From contig NZ_JABX01000021.1 in the NCBI RefSeq assembly GCF_001469165.1, forward strand, positions 1-64,000: a stretch of DNA of 64,000 nucleotides, read 5' to 3'. Shown piece after piece: positions 27,857 through 35,723 of the stretch. The notes below the pieces were generated by a model. That model was given only the letters and a program-made list of their open reading frames with translations. It was not told where the DNA came from and searched no databases. Position numbers and translations under genes: made by a program. Source of the stretch: Thiohalocapsa sp. ML1. Its GTDB lineage: Bacteria > Pseudomonadota > Gammaproteobacteria > Chromatiales > Chromatiaceae. Within the stretch, counting starts at the first letter, position 1. Every line of letters starts with the position of its first letter.

Positions 27857-29152
27857 CAGGGCAATCGCATCAGAGTCTTACCATATACTTTTAGACTTGA
27901 CTGGAGGAATCTCACATAATCGCCTGATGTTAAGAACCTTGTGAGAGCTTGCCCGTGGAACTAGTCGCTCCGGACCGCTCGCTTGTGGGCCACTTCGAGT
28001 CGCTTGAGGACCCCCGCTGTCCGCTCAAGCGGCGGCACATCCTCCACGAGATGATCGTCATCGCCATCGCCGCGATCCTGTGCGGGGCCGACGGCTGGGT
28101 GGGGATCGCCCAGTTCGGGCGCTCGAAGCGGACCTGGTTCGAGGGCTTTCTGAGGCTGCCCCACGGCATCCCCTCGCACGATACCTTCGGGCGCGTGTTC
28201 GGCCTGCTGGCGCCGGCGGCGTTCGAGGCCTGCTTTCGCGCCTGGGTGGAGTCGATTCGCGCGCTGCTGCCCGGGGAGATCGTGGCGATCGACGGCAAGA
28301 CGCTGCGCCGTTCGCACAACCGCGGCGCCGGACTGGCGGCGTTGCACATGGTCAGCGCCTGGGCGACGCACAACCGCCTGGCGCTCGGGCAAGTCGCCAC
28401 CGACGCGAAGTCCAACGAGATCACGGCGATTCCGCGCTTGCTCGAACTGCTGCACATCGAAGGCTGCATCGTGACCATTGACGCCATGGGCTGTCAGACC
28501 AAGATTGCCGCGCTGATCGTCGCCCGCGGCGGCGACTATCTGCTGGCGCTCAAGGGCAACCAAGGCACGCTGGCCGCGGAGGTGGAGGAGACCTTCATCG
28601 ACGCCGACGCCAAGGACTATGACGGACTGCCCTCGCAGGTCGTCGAGACCGTCGAGCGGGGTCACGGACGCCGCGAGCGGCGGCGCTACCGCACGCTCGG
28701 GCAGCTTGACGGCCTCTCCAACGGCGCCGCGTGGAAGGGCCTGAACATGCTCGGCATGGTCGAGTCCGAATGCGAGCGCGACGGCAAGATCACGCGCGAG
28801 ACGCGCTACTACATCGGCAGTACCGGCCTCGATGCGCAGACCTTCGCCAGCGCCGCGCGCGGGCATTGGGGTATCGAGAACAGCTTGCACTGGTCGTTGG
28901 ACGTCGCCTTCCGCGAGGACGAGTCGCGCGTGCGCGACGAAAACGCCCGCGAAAACCTGGCGGTTCTGCGCCACTTCGCGCTGAATCGACTCAAGAACGA
29001 CGACACCAAGCTCGGCATCGCCAACAAACGCCTGCGCGCCGGCTGGGACGATACGTATCTGCACAAGCTGCTCTTCGAACCACCCGACCTGCGGACGAAA
29101 ATCAAAACATCAGCATCTGCGAATATTCGTGCCGGCTGATGCGATCGCCCTG
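27857..29152 (+). mobile_element. ISAs1-type insertion sequence
   Basis: The element is 1296 bp, with terminal inverted repeats CAGGGCAATCGCATCAG (left) and CAGGGCGATCGCATCAG (right, other strand). A 10-bp target duplication, GGGTAACGGC, lies at 27847-27856 and 29153-29162. It inserted into a TPR codon region of the large CHAT gene, antiparallel to it. Ends, duplication and transposase are intact, so the insertion looks recent. Confidence 0.92.
27949..29139 (+). CDS. ISAs1-family transposase
   Basis: The 396-residue protein matches the ISAs1 (H-repeat) family: N-terminal HFESLEDPRCPLKRRHILHE, then VAIDGKTLRRSHNRG with the first catalytic Asp, VTIDAMGCQTKIA with the second, and HWGIENSLHWSLDVAFREDE with the catalytic Glu. 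NENARENLAVLRHFALN-type sequence near the end is also typical. The start is read at TTG 27949; GTG at 27955 is an alternative. No lesions are visible. Confidence 0.92.
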   Translation: MPVELVAPDRSLVGHFESLEDPRCPLKRRHILHEMIVIAIAAILCGADGWVGIAQFGRSKRTWFEGFLRLPHGIPSHDTFGRVFGLLAPAAFEACFRAWVESIRALLPGEIVAIDGKTLRRSHNRGAGLAALHMVSAWATHNRLALGQVATDAKSNEITAIPRLLELLHIEGCIVTIDAMGCQTKIAALIVARGGDYLLALKGNQGTLAAEVEETFIDADAKDYDGLPSQVVETVERGHGRRERRRYRTLGQLDGLSNGAAWKGLNMLGMVESECERDGKITRETRYYIGSTGLDAQTFASAARGHWGIENSLHWSLDVAFREDESRVRDENARENLAVLRHFALNRLKNDDTKLGIANKRLRAGWDDTYLHKLLFEPPDLRTKIKTSASANIRAG

Positions 29153-31261
29153 GGGTAACGGCCGAGGCTCTGGTAGATGTTTCCGAGGTTGCCGAGGGCC
29201 GTCCCCTCGCCGCGGCGGTCGCCGATCTCGCGGGAGATCGCAACGGCTTGGGTGTAGTGCTCCAGGGCCTCCTGGTAGCGACCGAGGTTGGCGTAGACGG
29301 TGCCGATGTTGGTGAGGCCCTTCCCCTCGCCCGCGCGGTCGCCGATCTCGCGGTGGATGGCCAGCGCCTGGGTGTGGTGCTCCAGGGCCTCCTGGTAACG
29401 GCCGAGGTTGTCGTAGACGACGCCGATGTTGCCGAGGGCCGGCCCCTCGCCGCCGCGGTCGCCAATCTCGCGGTGGATGGCCAGCGCCTGGGTGTGGTGC
29501 TCCAGGGCCTCCTGGTAGCGACCAAGGTTTGAGTTGACGAGGCCGATGGTGTTGAGAATCGTCCCTTCACTGCGCCGATCGCCGATCTCGCGGACAATTG
29601 CCAAGGCTTGGGTGTGGTGCTCTATGGCCTTCTGGTAGTGGCCGAGCTGTTCGTATACGTTTCCAATGTTGGTAAGGTCCATCCCTACCCCAGGACGATC
29701 GCCGAGCTCGCGGCGAATGGCGAGGGCCCGGGTATGCTGCTCTAATGCCTGCTGGAAGCGGCCGAGCTTGAGCTGGACGGCGCCGATGTTGGCGAGCGCT
29801 TGTCCTTCACCCCGGCGATTGTCGACGTCGCGAAGGATGGTCAGGGCCTGCTCGTAGTGGTCCAGGGCCTTATCGTAGCTGCCCTGACTCGCGTAGACGT
29901 TGCCGATATTGAGGACAGAACTCCCTTCGCCTTCACGATCGCCGAGATCCCGGCGGATGGACATGCCCTGGGTAAGGTATTCCCGAGCCTCTGGATATCG
30001 CCCGAGATGCCAGTAGGCAACACCGATGTTCGAGAGATCCGCCCCTTCGCCGCTACGGTTGCCGATCTCGCGGTGGACGATCAAAGCCTGGGCGTAGTGC
30101 TCCAAGGCATCCTGAAGACGGCCTATGTGCTGGTAGACGTTGCCGATATTGTGGTGGTCTGCCGCAACGCCCGCGCGATCGTCGATTTCGCGGCGTATGA
30201 CCAGCGCCTGGTTCAAGGCCCTCAGTGCCTCCTTGTAGCTACCGCAATTGCGGTAGAAGACGCCGATTCTGCCGAGGACTTCACCCTCCCCGCGGAGGTC
30301 GCCAACTTCGCGATTGATGGCTAAGGCTCGGGTCAAGTGCTGCAGGGCTTGCGGGCGGCAGCCGAGGTTGAGCTGGACGGCGCCAATGTTGGCGAGGACC
30401 TGTCGTTCCGAGTGCCGATCGCCCATCTCGCGGACAATCGCCAGGGCCTCGGTCAAGTATTCCAGTGCCTCTTGATAGTGTCCTAGTTCTGTAAGGATCA
30501 CGCCGATTGCATTTGTAAACGGCGCCTGGCCTGGACGATGGTTATCCGAACGAGCGAGCCTAAGTCCTTCCTCAAAGGCCGCCAACGCGCCCGAATAGTC
30601 TGACCGCTGCCAAGCCTGGCCTCCCGCCTGGAACAAGGTCTCCATGCGGTCCTCCTGCGTGTCTGCCAGATCTTGGATGCCGACCCCGATGCGCCCGCTC
30701 CGGATCACGGCGTACAGGGCCTGCGCGCCGGCGGGATCATCCGGCGACGACGGGCGCACCCAGCGCAACGTGACGGCCTGCCCAGTGGGGGTCTCGCCGG
30801 TCAGGCCGACAAGCTGCTGCGCGCCGTCCAGCGGCGTCTCGCCATAGCGGATCAGCACGTCGCCGGGCCGGATGCCGGCGGCGGCGCCCTGGCCGTCCGG
30901 CAGCACCAGGGTGGCCAGCACGCCCTCGGCGCCGTCGAACAGCCCCGGCTCGGCCGCCTTCAGCGCCCGCCCGGACGCGAGCCAGGCGTCGATCTGCTCC
31001 GCGGTCGGCTCGGCGGCTTGACGCGATGCGGGCGCCGGCGCCGGCGGCGCATCCGCGTCGTTGCCGGTCTCGGCGAGGGCTACGCCGGCGAGGGCCGCGC
31101 AGAGCAGTAAGACGATGACGTTATCGATCCGAAACATGGCTGTGCTCCCGGGCTCTGGTCTGTTTTCGGGGTAGCGGCCCCGGCGTGGCTTTACCGCCCC
31201 GGATGCCGCGACCATACTCATCGGCTGAAGCGCGAGATCGCGCGGCATCGAGGCAGACAGT

Positions 31262-31516
31262 ATGCAAACCATCTCCGTTGCCGAGGCCCGGGACCGGTTC
31301 GATGAGCTGATCGACCGGGTCGCGACCGACCCCGACTACACCCTGATCACCCGCGGCGCCGATGACGGCGCCGTGGTGATGTCGCTTGCGGCGTTCAACA
31401 GCCTGATGGAGACCGTGCATCTGCTGGGCTCCCCGGCGAACGCGGAGCACCTCGCCCGCTCCATCGCAGAATACCGTCGCGGCGAGGCCGAGCCGCACGC
31501 ATTGCTCGATGACTAG
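31262..31516 (+). CDS. yefM: YefM/Phd-family antitoxin
   Basis: The 84-residue protein starts QTISVAEARDRFDELIDRVA, the DNA-binding Phd/YefM N-terminus, and continues TLITRGADDGAVVMSLAAFN. The C-terminal part (NAEHLARSIAEYRRGEAEPH) is the toxin-binding tail. It overlaps the next gene by eight bases and forms a YefM-YoeB module with it. The pair lies divergent to the large CHAT gene, 124 bases away. Confidence 0.88.
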   Translation: MQTISVAEARDRFDELIDRVATDPDYTLITRGADDGAVVMSLAAFNSLMETVHLLGSPANAEHLARSIAEYRRGEAEPHALLDD

Positions 31517-31769
31517 GCGCCTGGCCTGGACCGCCGAGGCCTGGGCCGACTACCTCTATTGGCAGCGGCAGGACCGCAAGACGCTGAAGCGCATCAATGT
31601 CCTGGTCAACGACGCCCTGCGCACGCCCTTTGCGGGTCTCGGCAAGCCCGAGCCGTTGCGCGAGAACCTTGCCGGGTTCTGGTCGCGTCGCATCGATGAC
31701 GCGAACCGGCTGGTCTACGCCGTCGATGACGACCTGCTGACTGTCATTGCCTGTCGCTACCACTATTGA
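31509..31769 (+). CDS. yoeB: YoeB-family mRNA interferase toxin
   Basis: The 86-residue RelE-fold toxin shows the full YoeB pattern: LAWTAEAWADYLYWQRQDRK, LKRINVLVNDALRTPFAGLG, KPEPLRENLAGFWSRRIDDA and the ending VIACRYHY, with the C-terminal His-Tyr needed for ribosome-dependent mRNA cleavage. Length is normal. It is translated from a start inside the end of the antitoxin gene. Confidence 0.92.
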   Translation: MTRRLAWTAEAWADYLYWQRQDRKTLKRINVLVNDALRTPFAGLGKPEPLRENLAGFWSRRIDDANRLVYAVDDDLLTVIACRYHY

Positions 31770-31809
31770 TCGGGTCCGCTCGTGAGCTTGGGCCTCGCTC
31801 CCGGCCCGC

Positions 31810-31870
31810 GCTTGCAGTGGATACCCTGGACGCATGGCTCGCCTCGTCCTGACCGATGTGCAGGTCCGAT
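31810..31870 (+). pseudogene. Relic of a UPF0175/PIN toxin-antitoxin joint
   Basis: The bases GATACCCTGGACGC followed by ATG at 31834 and ARLVLTD match the antitoxin-end/toxin-start joint at 21660-21700. The similarity ends after about 10 codons. It is a leftover of a lost module. Confidence 0.45.
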
Positions 31871-31885
31871 CGCGTCGCCCCCGAC

Positions 31886-32167
31886 TCAGGCGGCCAGCTC
31901 GATGCGGATGCGCTGTCCAAGCGCCTGCGCGGCCTTCTCCAGCGTCAGCAGGGTGACGGAGGGGTTGTCGGGGTCGAGCAGCCGGTCCAGGGCGCTGCGG
32001 CTGGTGCCCATGCGCCGGGCAAGCTCCGCCTTGCTCAAGTGCTGTTGCTGCATCGCCTGCTCGAATTGGAAGGCAATGACGCGCTTGATCGCGATGGCCT
32101 GCGCCTCGGCCAGGAGGCCCTCGTCGTCGAGCAGGTCGTCCAGGCGGCTACCGATGTGCGGGTTCAT
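31886..32167 (-). CDS. XRE-family antitoxin (HigA-like)
   Basis: The 93-residue protein has a short N-terminal helical part (LLAEAQAIAIKRVIAFQFEQ) and a helix-turn-helix (HLSKAELARRMGTSRSALDR, LLDPDNPSVTLLTLEKAAQA). It is the antitoxin of the Gp49-like toxin encoded just upstream; the two genes overlap by about 20 bases. It should also repress the pair's promoter. Confidence 0.85.
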   Translation of the reverse strand: MNPHIGSRLDDLLDDEGLLAEAQAIAIKRVIAFQFEQAMQQQHLSKAELARRMGTSRSALDRLLDPDNPSVTLLTLEKAAQALGQRIRIELAA

Positions 32168-32502
32168 GGCGAATCGGGTTCCGGGGGAGTTGTGTGCGGC
32201 GACGGCGCGCTAGGGCGAGGTCGTCCGCCGGTGTTTTCTGGGACTTCTTGATGAAGCCATGCAGCAGGATCATGCGACCGTCGGTCACGGTGAACAGGAT
32301 GCGTGCGATCCGTCGGTCCAGGTGCGAGCGGACCTCCCGTAGCCCTGCCTCGAGCTTGCGCACCACCGGCATGCCGATGGGCCAGCCGTATTGGACGGTC
32401 TTGAGATCGGCGCCGATGACACGCTTGTCGGCCTTCGACAGTGACTTTAGCCAATCCCGGACCGGCTCCTGCCCGCTCTCGGTCCGGAAAAAGACGCGTC
32501 GA
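32148..32502 (-). CDS. Gp49-like/HigB-type toxin
   Basis: The recognisable protein is about 115 residues: RRVFFRTESGQEPVRDWLKS, then KTVQYGWPIGMPVVRKLEAG, EVRSHLDRRIARILFTVTDG and LLHGFIKKSQKTPADDLALA, the conserved core of phage-derived Gp49-like (RelE superfamily) toxins. No ATG, GTG or TTG stands at the expected beginning near 32500; the open frame continues far upstream with unrelated sequence. Either a rare start codon is used or the 5' end was altered. Its antitoxin follows at 31886-32167. Confidence 0.7.
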
Positions 32503-33275
32503 TGATGGGCGCGCCGGTCATGCCGGTGACAGTACCATTTTTGGTGCGCTGGTGACGGCTCCGCGGACTGTCCGGCGCGGGGTCCCGCGTTGGAGCTTCT
32601 GGGGGACGGTCCGCGTCGCTCCTTTCGTTGCGGGGCTCGTTGCGGCGTCCGGTTGGTCCATTGGGTTGGCTGGGGTTGCGGCCTCCCCGGATTTCGCTTC
32701 GCTGCATCCGGGCTACCGGAGCTCGCAGGCTCAATGCCCTTGGCGCGCCGGCGCCTCAGGACCCGGATATAGAGTTTCCTGCGCGTCGATGCTGGCAATC
32801 AGCGCAAAGGCTTGCATGGCTCGTCTCCTAATCGATCGAAGATCGCACTCGCCGTGGGCGTCCAGTGGCGGGCAGGCAGGGGCGTGACGGTCGCCTCAGC
32901 CGCAGGGCGTTTCGCGCCGACGACGCCGGCCGTGCCTGGGGCGGACGGGCCACGCGAAGCCCAACGACGATCGCGCTGCCGGTCACTCTCCAACTCGGTT
33001 CGCGTCCGGTGAGCGCCTGTTGCAGGTCGGCGCGGTTCCGGGGGAGGCTCGCATCGGGGCACGCGCGAGACACCGTGGCGACGACTTAGACAGCATGCCA
33101 ACCATCGGCCGTGCCAAGGTGTGCGACCGGCTCAACGAGCGGCTGAACCGGGTCTCGACGGACCCCGAGACGAGGGCGAGGCCGCGTGCTTGTGCCAACC
33201 CCGCGGTCGCGCGACACTTGGCTAACCTGACCAAGCGGAGGATGCTCGCACGCTTGGCAGTCACCGGAGCCGCCC
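32503..33275. other. Gene-free stretch between toxin-antitoxin modules
   Basis: I find no supportable gene here. The region holds the hairpin repeat at 32683-32716. At 33088-33170 there is also a short piece reading MPTIGRAKVCDRLNERLNRV, which may be a decayed Phd-type antitoxin start (compare the yefM gene at 31262). Frames are otherwise short and rich in Arg, Ala and Pro. Confidence 0.5.
32683..32716. repeat. Hairpin repeat of the CCGGATTTCGC type
   Basis: CCCCGGATTTCGCTTCG and CTGCATCCGGGCTAC form an inverted repeat. This motif, often written GTAGCCCGGATG...AATCCGGG, is widespread between proteobacterial genes. Confidence 0.6.
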
Positions 33276-33512
33276 GTGCAGGTCAACATGCTCGAAGCCA
33301 AGAGCCAACTCTCGAAACTGGTCAAGGCAGCCGTCGCCGGCGAGGAGGTCATCATCGCCAGCAACGGGCAACCGCAAGTCCGGCTGGTGCCCTGCGCGGA
33401 CGCCGCGGGGCTGCGGCAGTGGGGCGTATTGGCCGGGCAGTTCGAGGACACCGACCAGGCCTTTGGCGAGGCAGTCGATGCGGAAGTGGGCAAGCTGTTC
33501 GGTGTCCGGTGA
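33276..33512 (+). CDS. vapB: Phd/VapB-type antitoxin
   Basis: The 78-residue protein begins MQVNMLEAKSQLSKLVKAAV and has GEEVIIASNGQPQVRLVPC, the Phd-type DNA-binding fold. The tail (GVLAGQFEDTDQAFGEAVDA) should bind the PIN toxin encoded next. Its stop overlaps the toxin start by four bases. Confidence 0.88.
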   Translation: MQVNMLEAKSQLSKLVKAAVAGEEVIIASNGQPQVRLVPCADAAGLRQWGVLAGQFEDTDQAFGEAVDAEVGKLFGVR

Positions 33513-33883
33513 GGTTGCTGCTCGACACCCAGGTGATGTTGTGGTGGTTGCTGGCCGATCGGCGCCTGCGGCCCGAGACGCGCGAGCTGATGGCAACGCA
33601 CGCCTGTCTGGTGTCGGCGGCCAGCATCTGGGAGGTCGCGATCAAGCACCGCATCGGTAAGCTGTCGATCGACCCGATCCGCTTCCGCGACCATAGTCTG
33701 GCCGTGGGCGCCACGCTGCTGGTCATCAATGATGCGCATGCCATCGAGACGGCAAGCCTGCCAGACATCCATGAAGACCCGTTCGACCGTTTGATCATTG
33801 CGCAGGCCCGCATCGAAGGCCTGACGGCGGTCTCGTCCGATACCCGCTGGAGCGAATACGGCATCGCGCTGAAACGCCCGTGA
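33509..33883 (+). CDS. vapC: VapC-type PIN-domain toxin
   Basis: The 124-residue ribonuclease has the PIN acidic residues in LLLDTQVMLWWL, SAASIWEVAIKHRIGK and HEDPFDRLIIAQA. WEVAIKHRIGKL is typical of this subgroup. Start at GTG 33509, inside the antitoxin's last codons. PIN toxins of this kind usually cut tRNA or rRNA. The module separates the two CHAT genes. Confidence 0.9.
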   Translation: MRLLLDTQVMLWWLLADRRLRPETRELMATHACLVSAASIWEVAIKHRIGKLSIDPIRFRDHSLAVGATLLVINDAHAIETASLPDIHEDPFDRLIIAQARIEGLTAVSSDTRWSEYGIALKRP

Positions 33884-33952
33884 CGAAGCCGCAATCGACC
33901 TCCGGCTGATCCCTCCCCAGGATCGGCCGTTGGTAGCGCCTGGCGGTCATGC

Positions 33953-35723
33953 TCAGAGCCAGTTGCCCATCAGCACGAAGGGTGCCCAGTGGTAGGGATG
34001 GCCCCAGCCGCAGGCGGTGTCGCCCGGTGCGGCGGGGCCGGTGGCCCTTGCATCGGCTGCCGCCGGGTCGCCGTCGGCGACGTCGAGCGGGCGGCGCGCG
34101 CTGGCGCAGCCGCCGGCGGCGGTGGCGGCCGCGGCGCCGTCTGCGGCGCCAGTGCCCTGCAAGAGGCTCAACTGTGCTTGGCGCAGGGCGTCGGCCTTGG
34201 TCAGGGTCGGGTCGGCGCCGCGCGCGCGGTAAAGCGTCTGCATCAGCACGCCGGTGCTCGCGTCCGCCACCGGCCACAGGGTCGCGAGCACGCCCTTGGC
34301 GCCGCGTTTCTGCGCCAGGGCGCCGAAGCTCTCCACCTCGGCGCCGCTGCCGCTGCGCTCGGGATTGCCCATGGCGGTGTCGCAAGCGGACAGCGTGAGC
34401 TGGTCGATGTGGTCGAGTCGGTAGGCGGTCTTGGCCTCGAAGTCCGCGAGCGCCAGCCGGCTGCCGTCGCCGAGCAACAGGAACGACGCGCTGTTGTCGC
34501 CGGGGTTGAGCTTGAAGTGACTGGCGATGTGCAGCACCGGATAGCCGGCGCGCAGCATGGCCTTGAGGCGCGGCTCGTCGAAATCGTCGTCCAAGTGCAG
34601 CTCGCCTTCGATGACGCCGTTGGGGTCGCCCGGCGCGCGGATGATGATGCCGTCGAGCTCGGCCGGCACCGCGTCCAGCGCGCTGAACCCCGGGTGCGCC
34701 CGGCTGACGCCCAGGCCCGCGACGCGCCAGGCGCCGTCCAGATCCTCGCGCAGGTTCTCCCGCGCGGCCAGGGTATAGAGCGCGAGCGGGTGTTGCTCGA
34801 TCAGCCAGCGCGCGCCGTCGTGCAGCGCGGCCAGCGGCACATAGCGCAGCCCGGCGTCGAGGGACCACATCAGCGTGCCGGCCCGGGCCTGGGCGAGGTC
34901 GGCGGCGATCGGCGCCACCAGCACGCCGTGGAGCTGCTGGGCCAGCGGCAGCAGGTCGGTCTCGAGGTCGGCGTGCCGGTTGGTCAGGGCCTGACGAAAC
35001 GCGACGATGAGCCGGTTCAGCTCGGCCTGACCGATCGGGGACTGGCGCGCGACCTGGGTGTCCGGCGTGGTCAGGATCAGGTGCAGCCGGTCCTCGGTGA
35101 CGATGGTCGAGATCAGCACCGCGCCGTGGCCGAGCCGCGCCAGCATCGCCTGCTGGCCGCGCAGCCAGTCGAGCTGCTGCGCGCCGTGTGACCGTGGTGA
35201 TGGTCCGCGCCGGGGCGGACGCGCTGTGCAGCCGGTCGAGCCAGTCGCCGGCGCGGGTCATGTACCGGCTCCAGGGGCCGGGCGGTGCGGCCGGCGTTGG
35301 CAGGGTGTACGGGCCTTGCGCTTGGCCGATCGGCACCAGCGCGCCGTCGTTGAGCTGGATGCGCAGCACGGCGTCGGCGGCGCGGACCTCGATGCGGTCG
35401 CCGGCGAGCAGCGGCATCAGGTGGCCCACCGGCAGCTCGGCGCCGGCGCGGGTCAGACGGTAGCCGGCGGGTGGGCCGTCGAAACTGTGGATCCAACCGG
35501 CGCGGGTCGGCGCGGCGGCTGCCGGGTCCGCGGCCGCTGCGGCGGGAGCGGCGGCGTCCGCCGCCGGGGTTGCCGGCGCCTGCTCGGCTGCGGTCGTCGG
35601 TGCGGCTAGGGCGGCGAGCATGAGACAGGCGGCGATGCGCCGGCCGCGGCCCGCCGAGGCGCGCAACGGGCGCGCGGCAGGCGATGAATCAAAGCGCGGA
35701 TTGCAGCGGCGATGGTCAGGCAT
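33953..35723 (-). CDS. Exported CHAT-domain protease, frameshifted in its N-terminal third
   Basis: The first frame (start ATG 35723) encodes a signal peptide (RIAACLMLAALAAPTTAAEQ), an Ala/Pro-rich linker and a small beta-rich segment (HLMPLLAGDRIEVRAADAVL) to about residue 178. Near 35195 the frame shifts by one base to SHGAQQLDWLRGQQAMLARL and the CHAT domain. The His (VLHIASHFKLNPG) and Cys (LTLSACDTAMG) are present. Like the large CHAT protein it ends WAPFVLMGNWL. The product would be about 590 residues. Its start overlaps the CHASE2 gene end by eight bases, so both are coupled. The shift lies in GC-rich DNA and could be a sequencing error. Confidence 0.78.

Larger units (their letters stand above)
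25161..31137 (-). pseudogene. Exported PDZ-TPR-CHAT protease, split by an ISAs1-type element
   Basis: Removing bases 27857-29162 joins both parts in frame into a protein of about 1556 residues. It begins with a signal peptide (MFRIDNVIVLLLCAALAGVA; ATG at 31137 preceded by GGGAG). A PDZ-like domain spans about 72-128 (GIRPGDVLIRYG). About 20 TPR units of 40 residues follow to about residue 1000 (for example EALEHHTQALAIHREIGDR). The CHAT caspase-like domain fills roughly 1170-1556, with LASHF and LSACNT carrying an intact His-Cys pair. TPR-CHAT proteins act as proteases activated by partner binding, as in Craspase; export to the periplasm is unusual. The last residues, WAPFVLMGNWL, are shared with the second CHAT protein. 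Confidence 0.85.
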
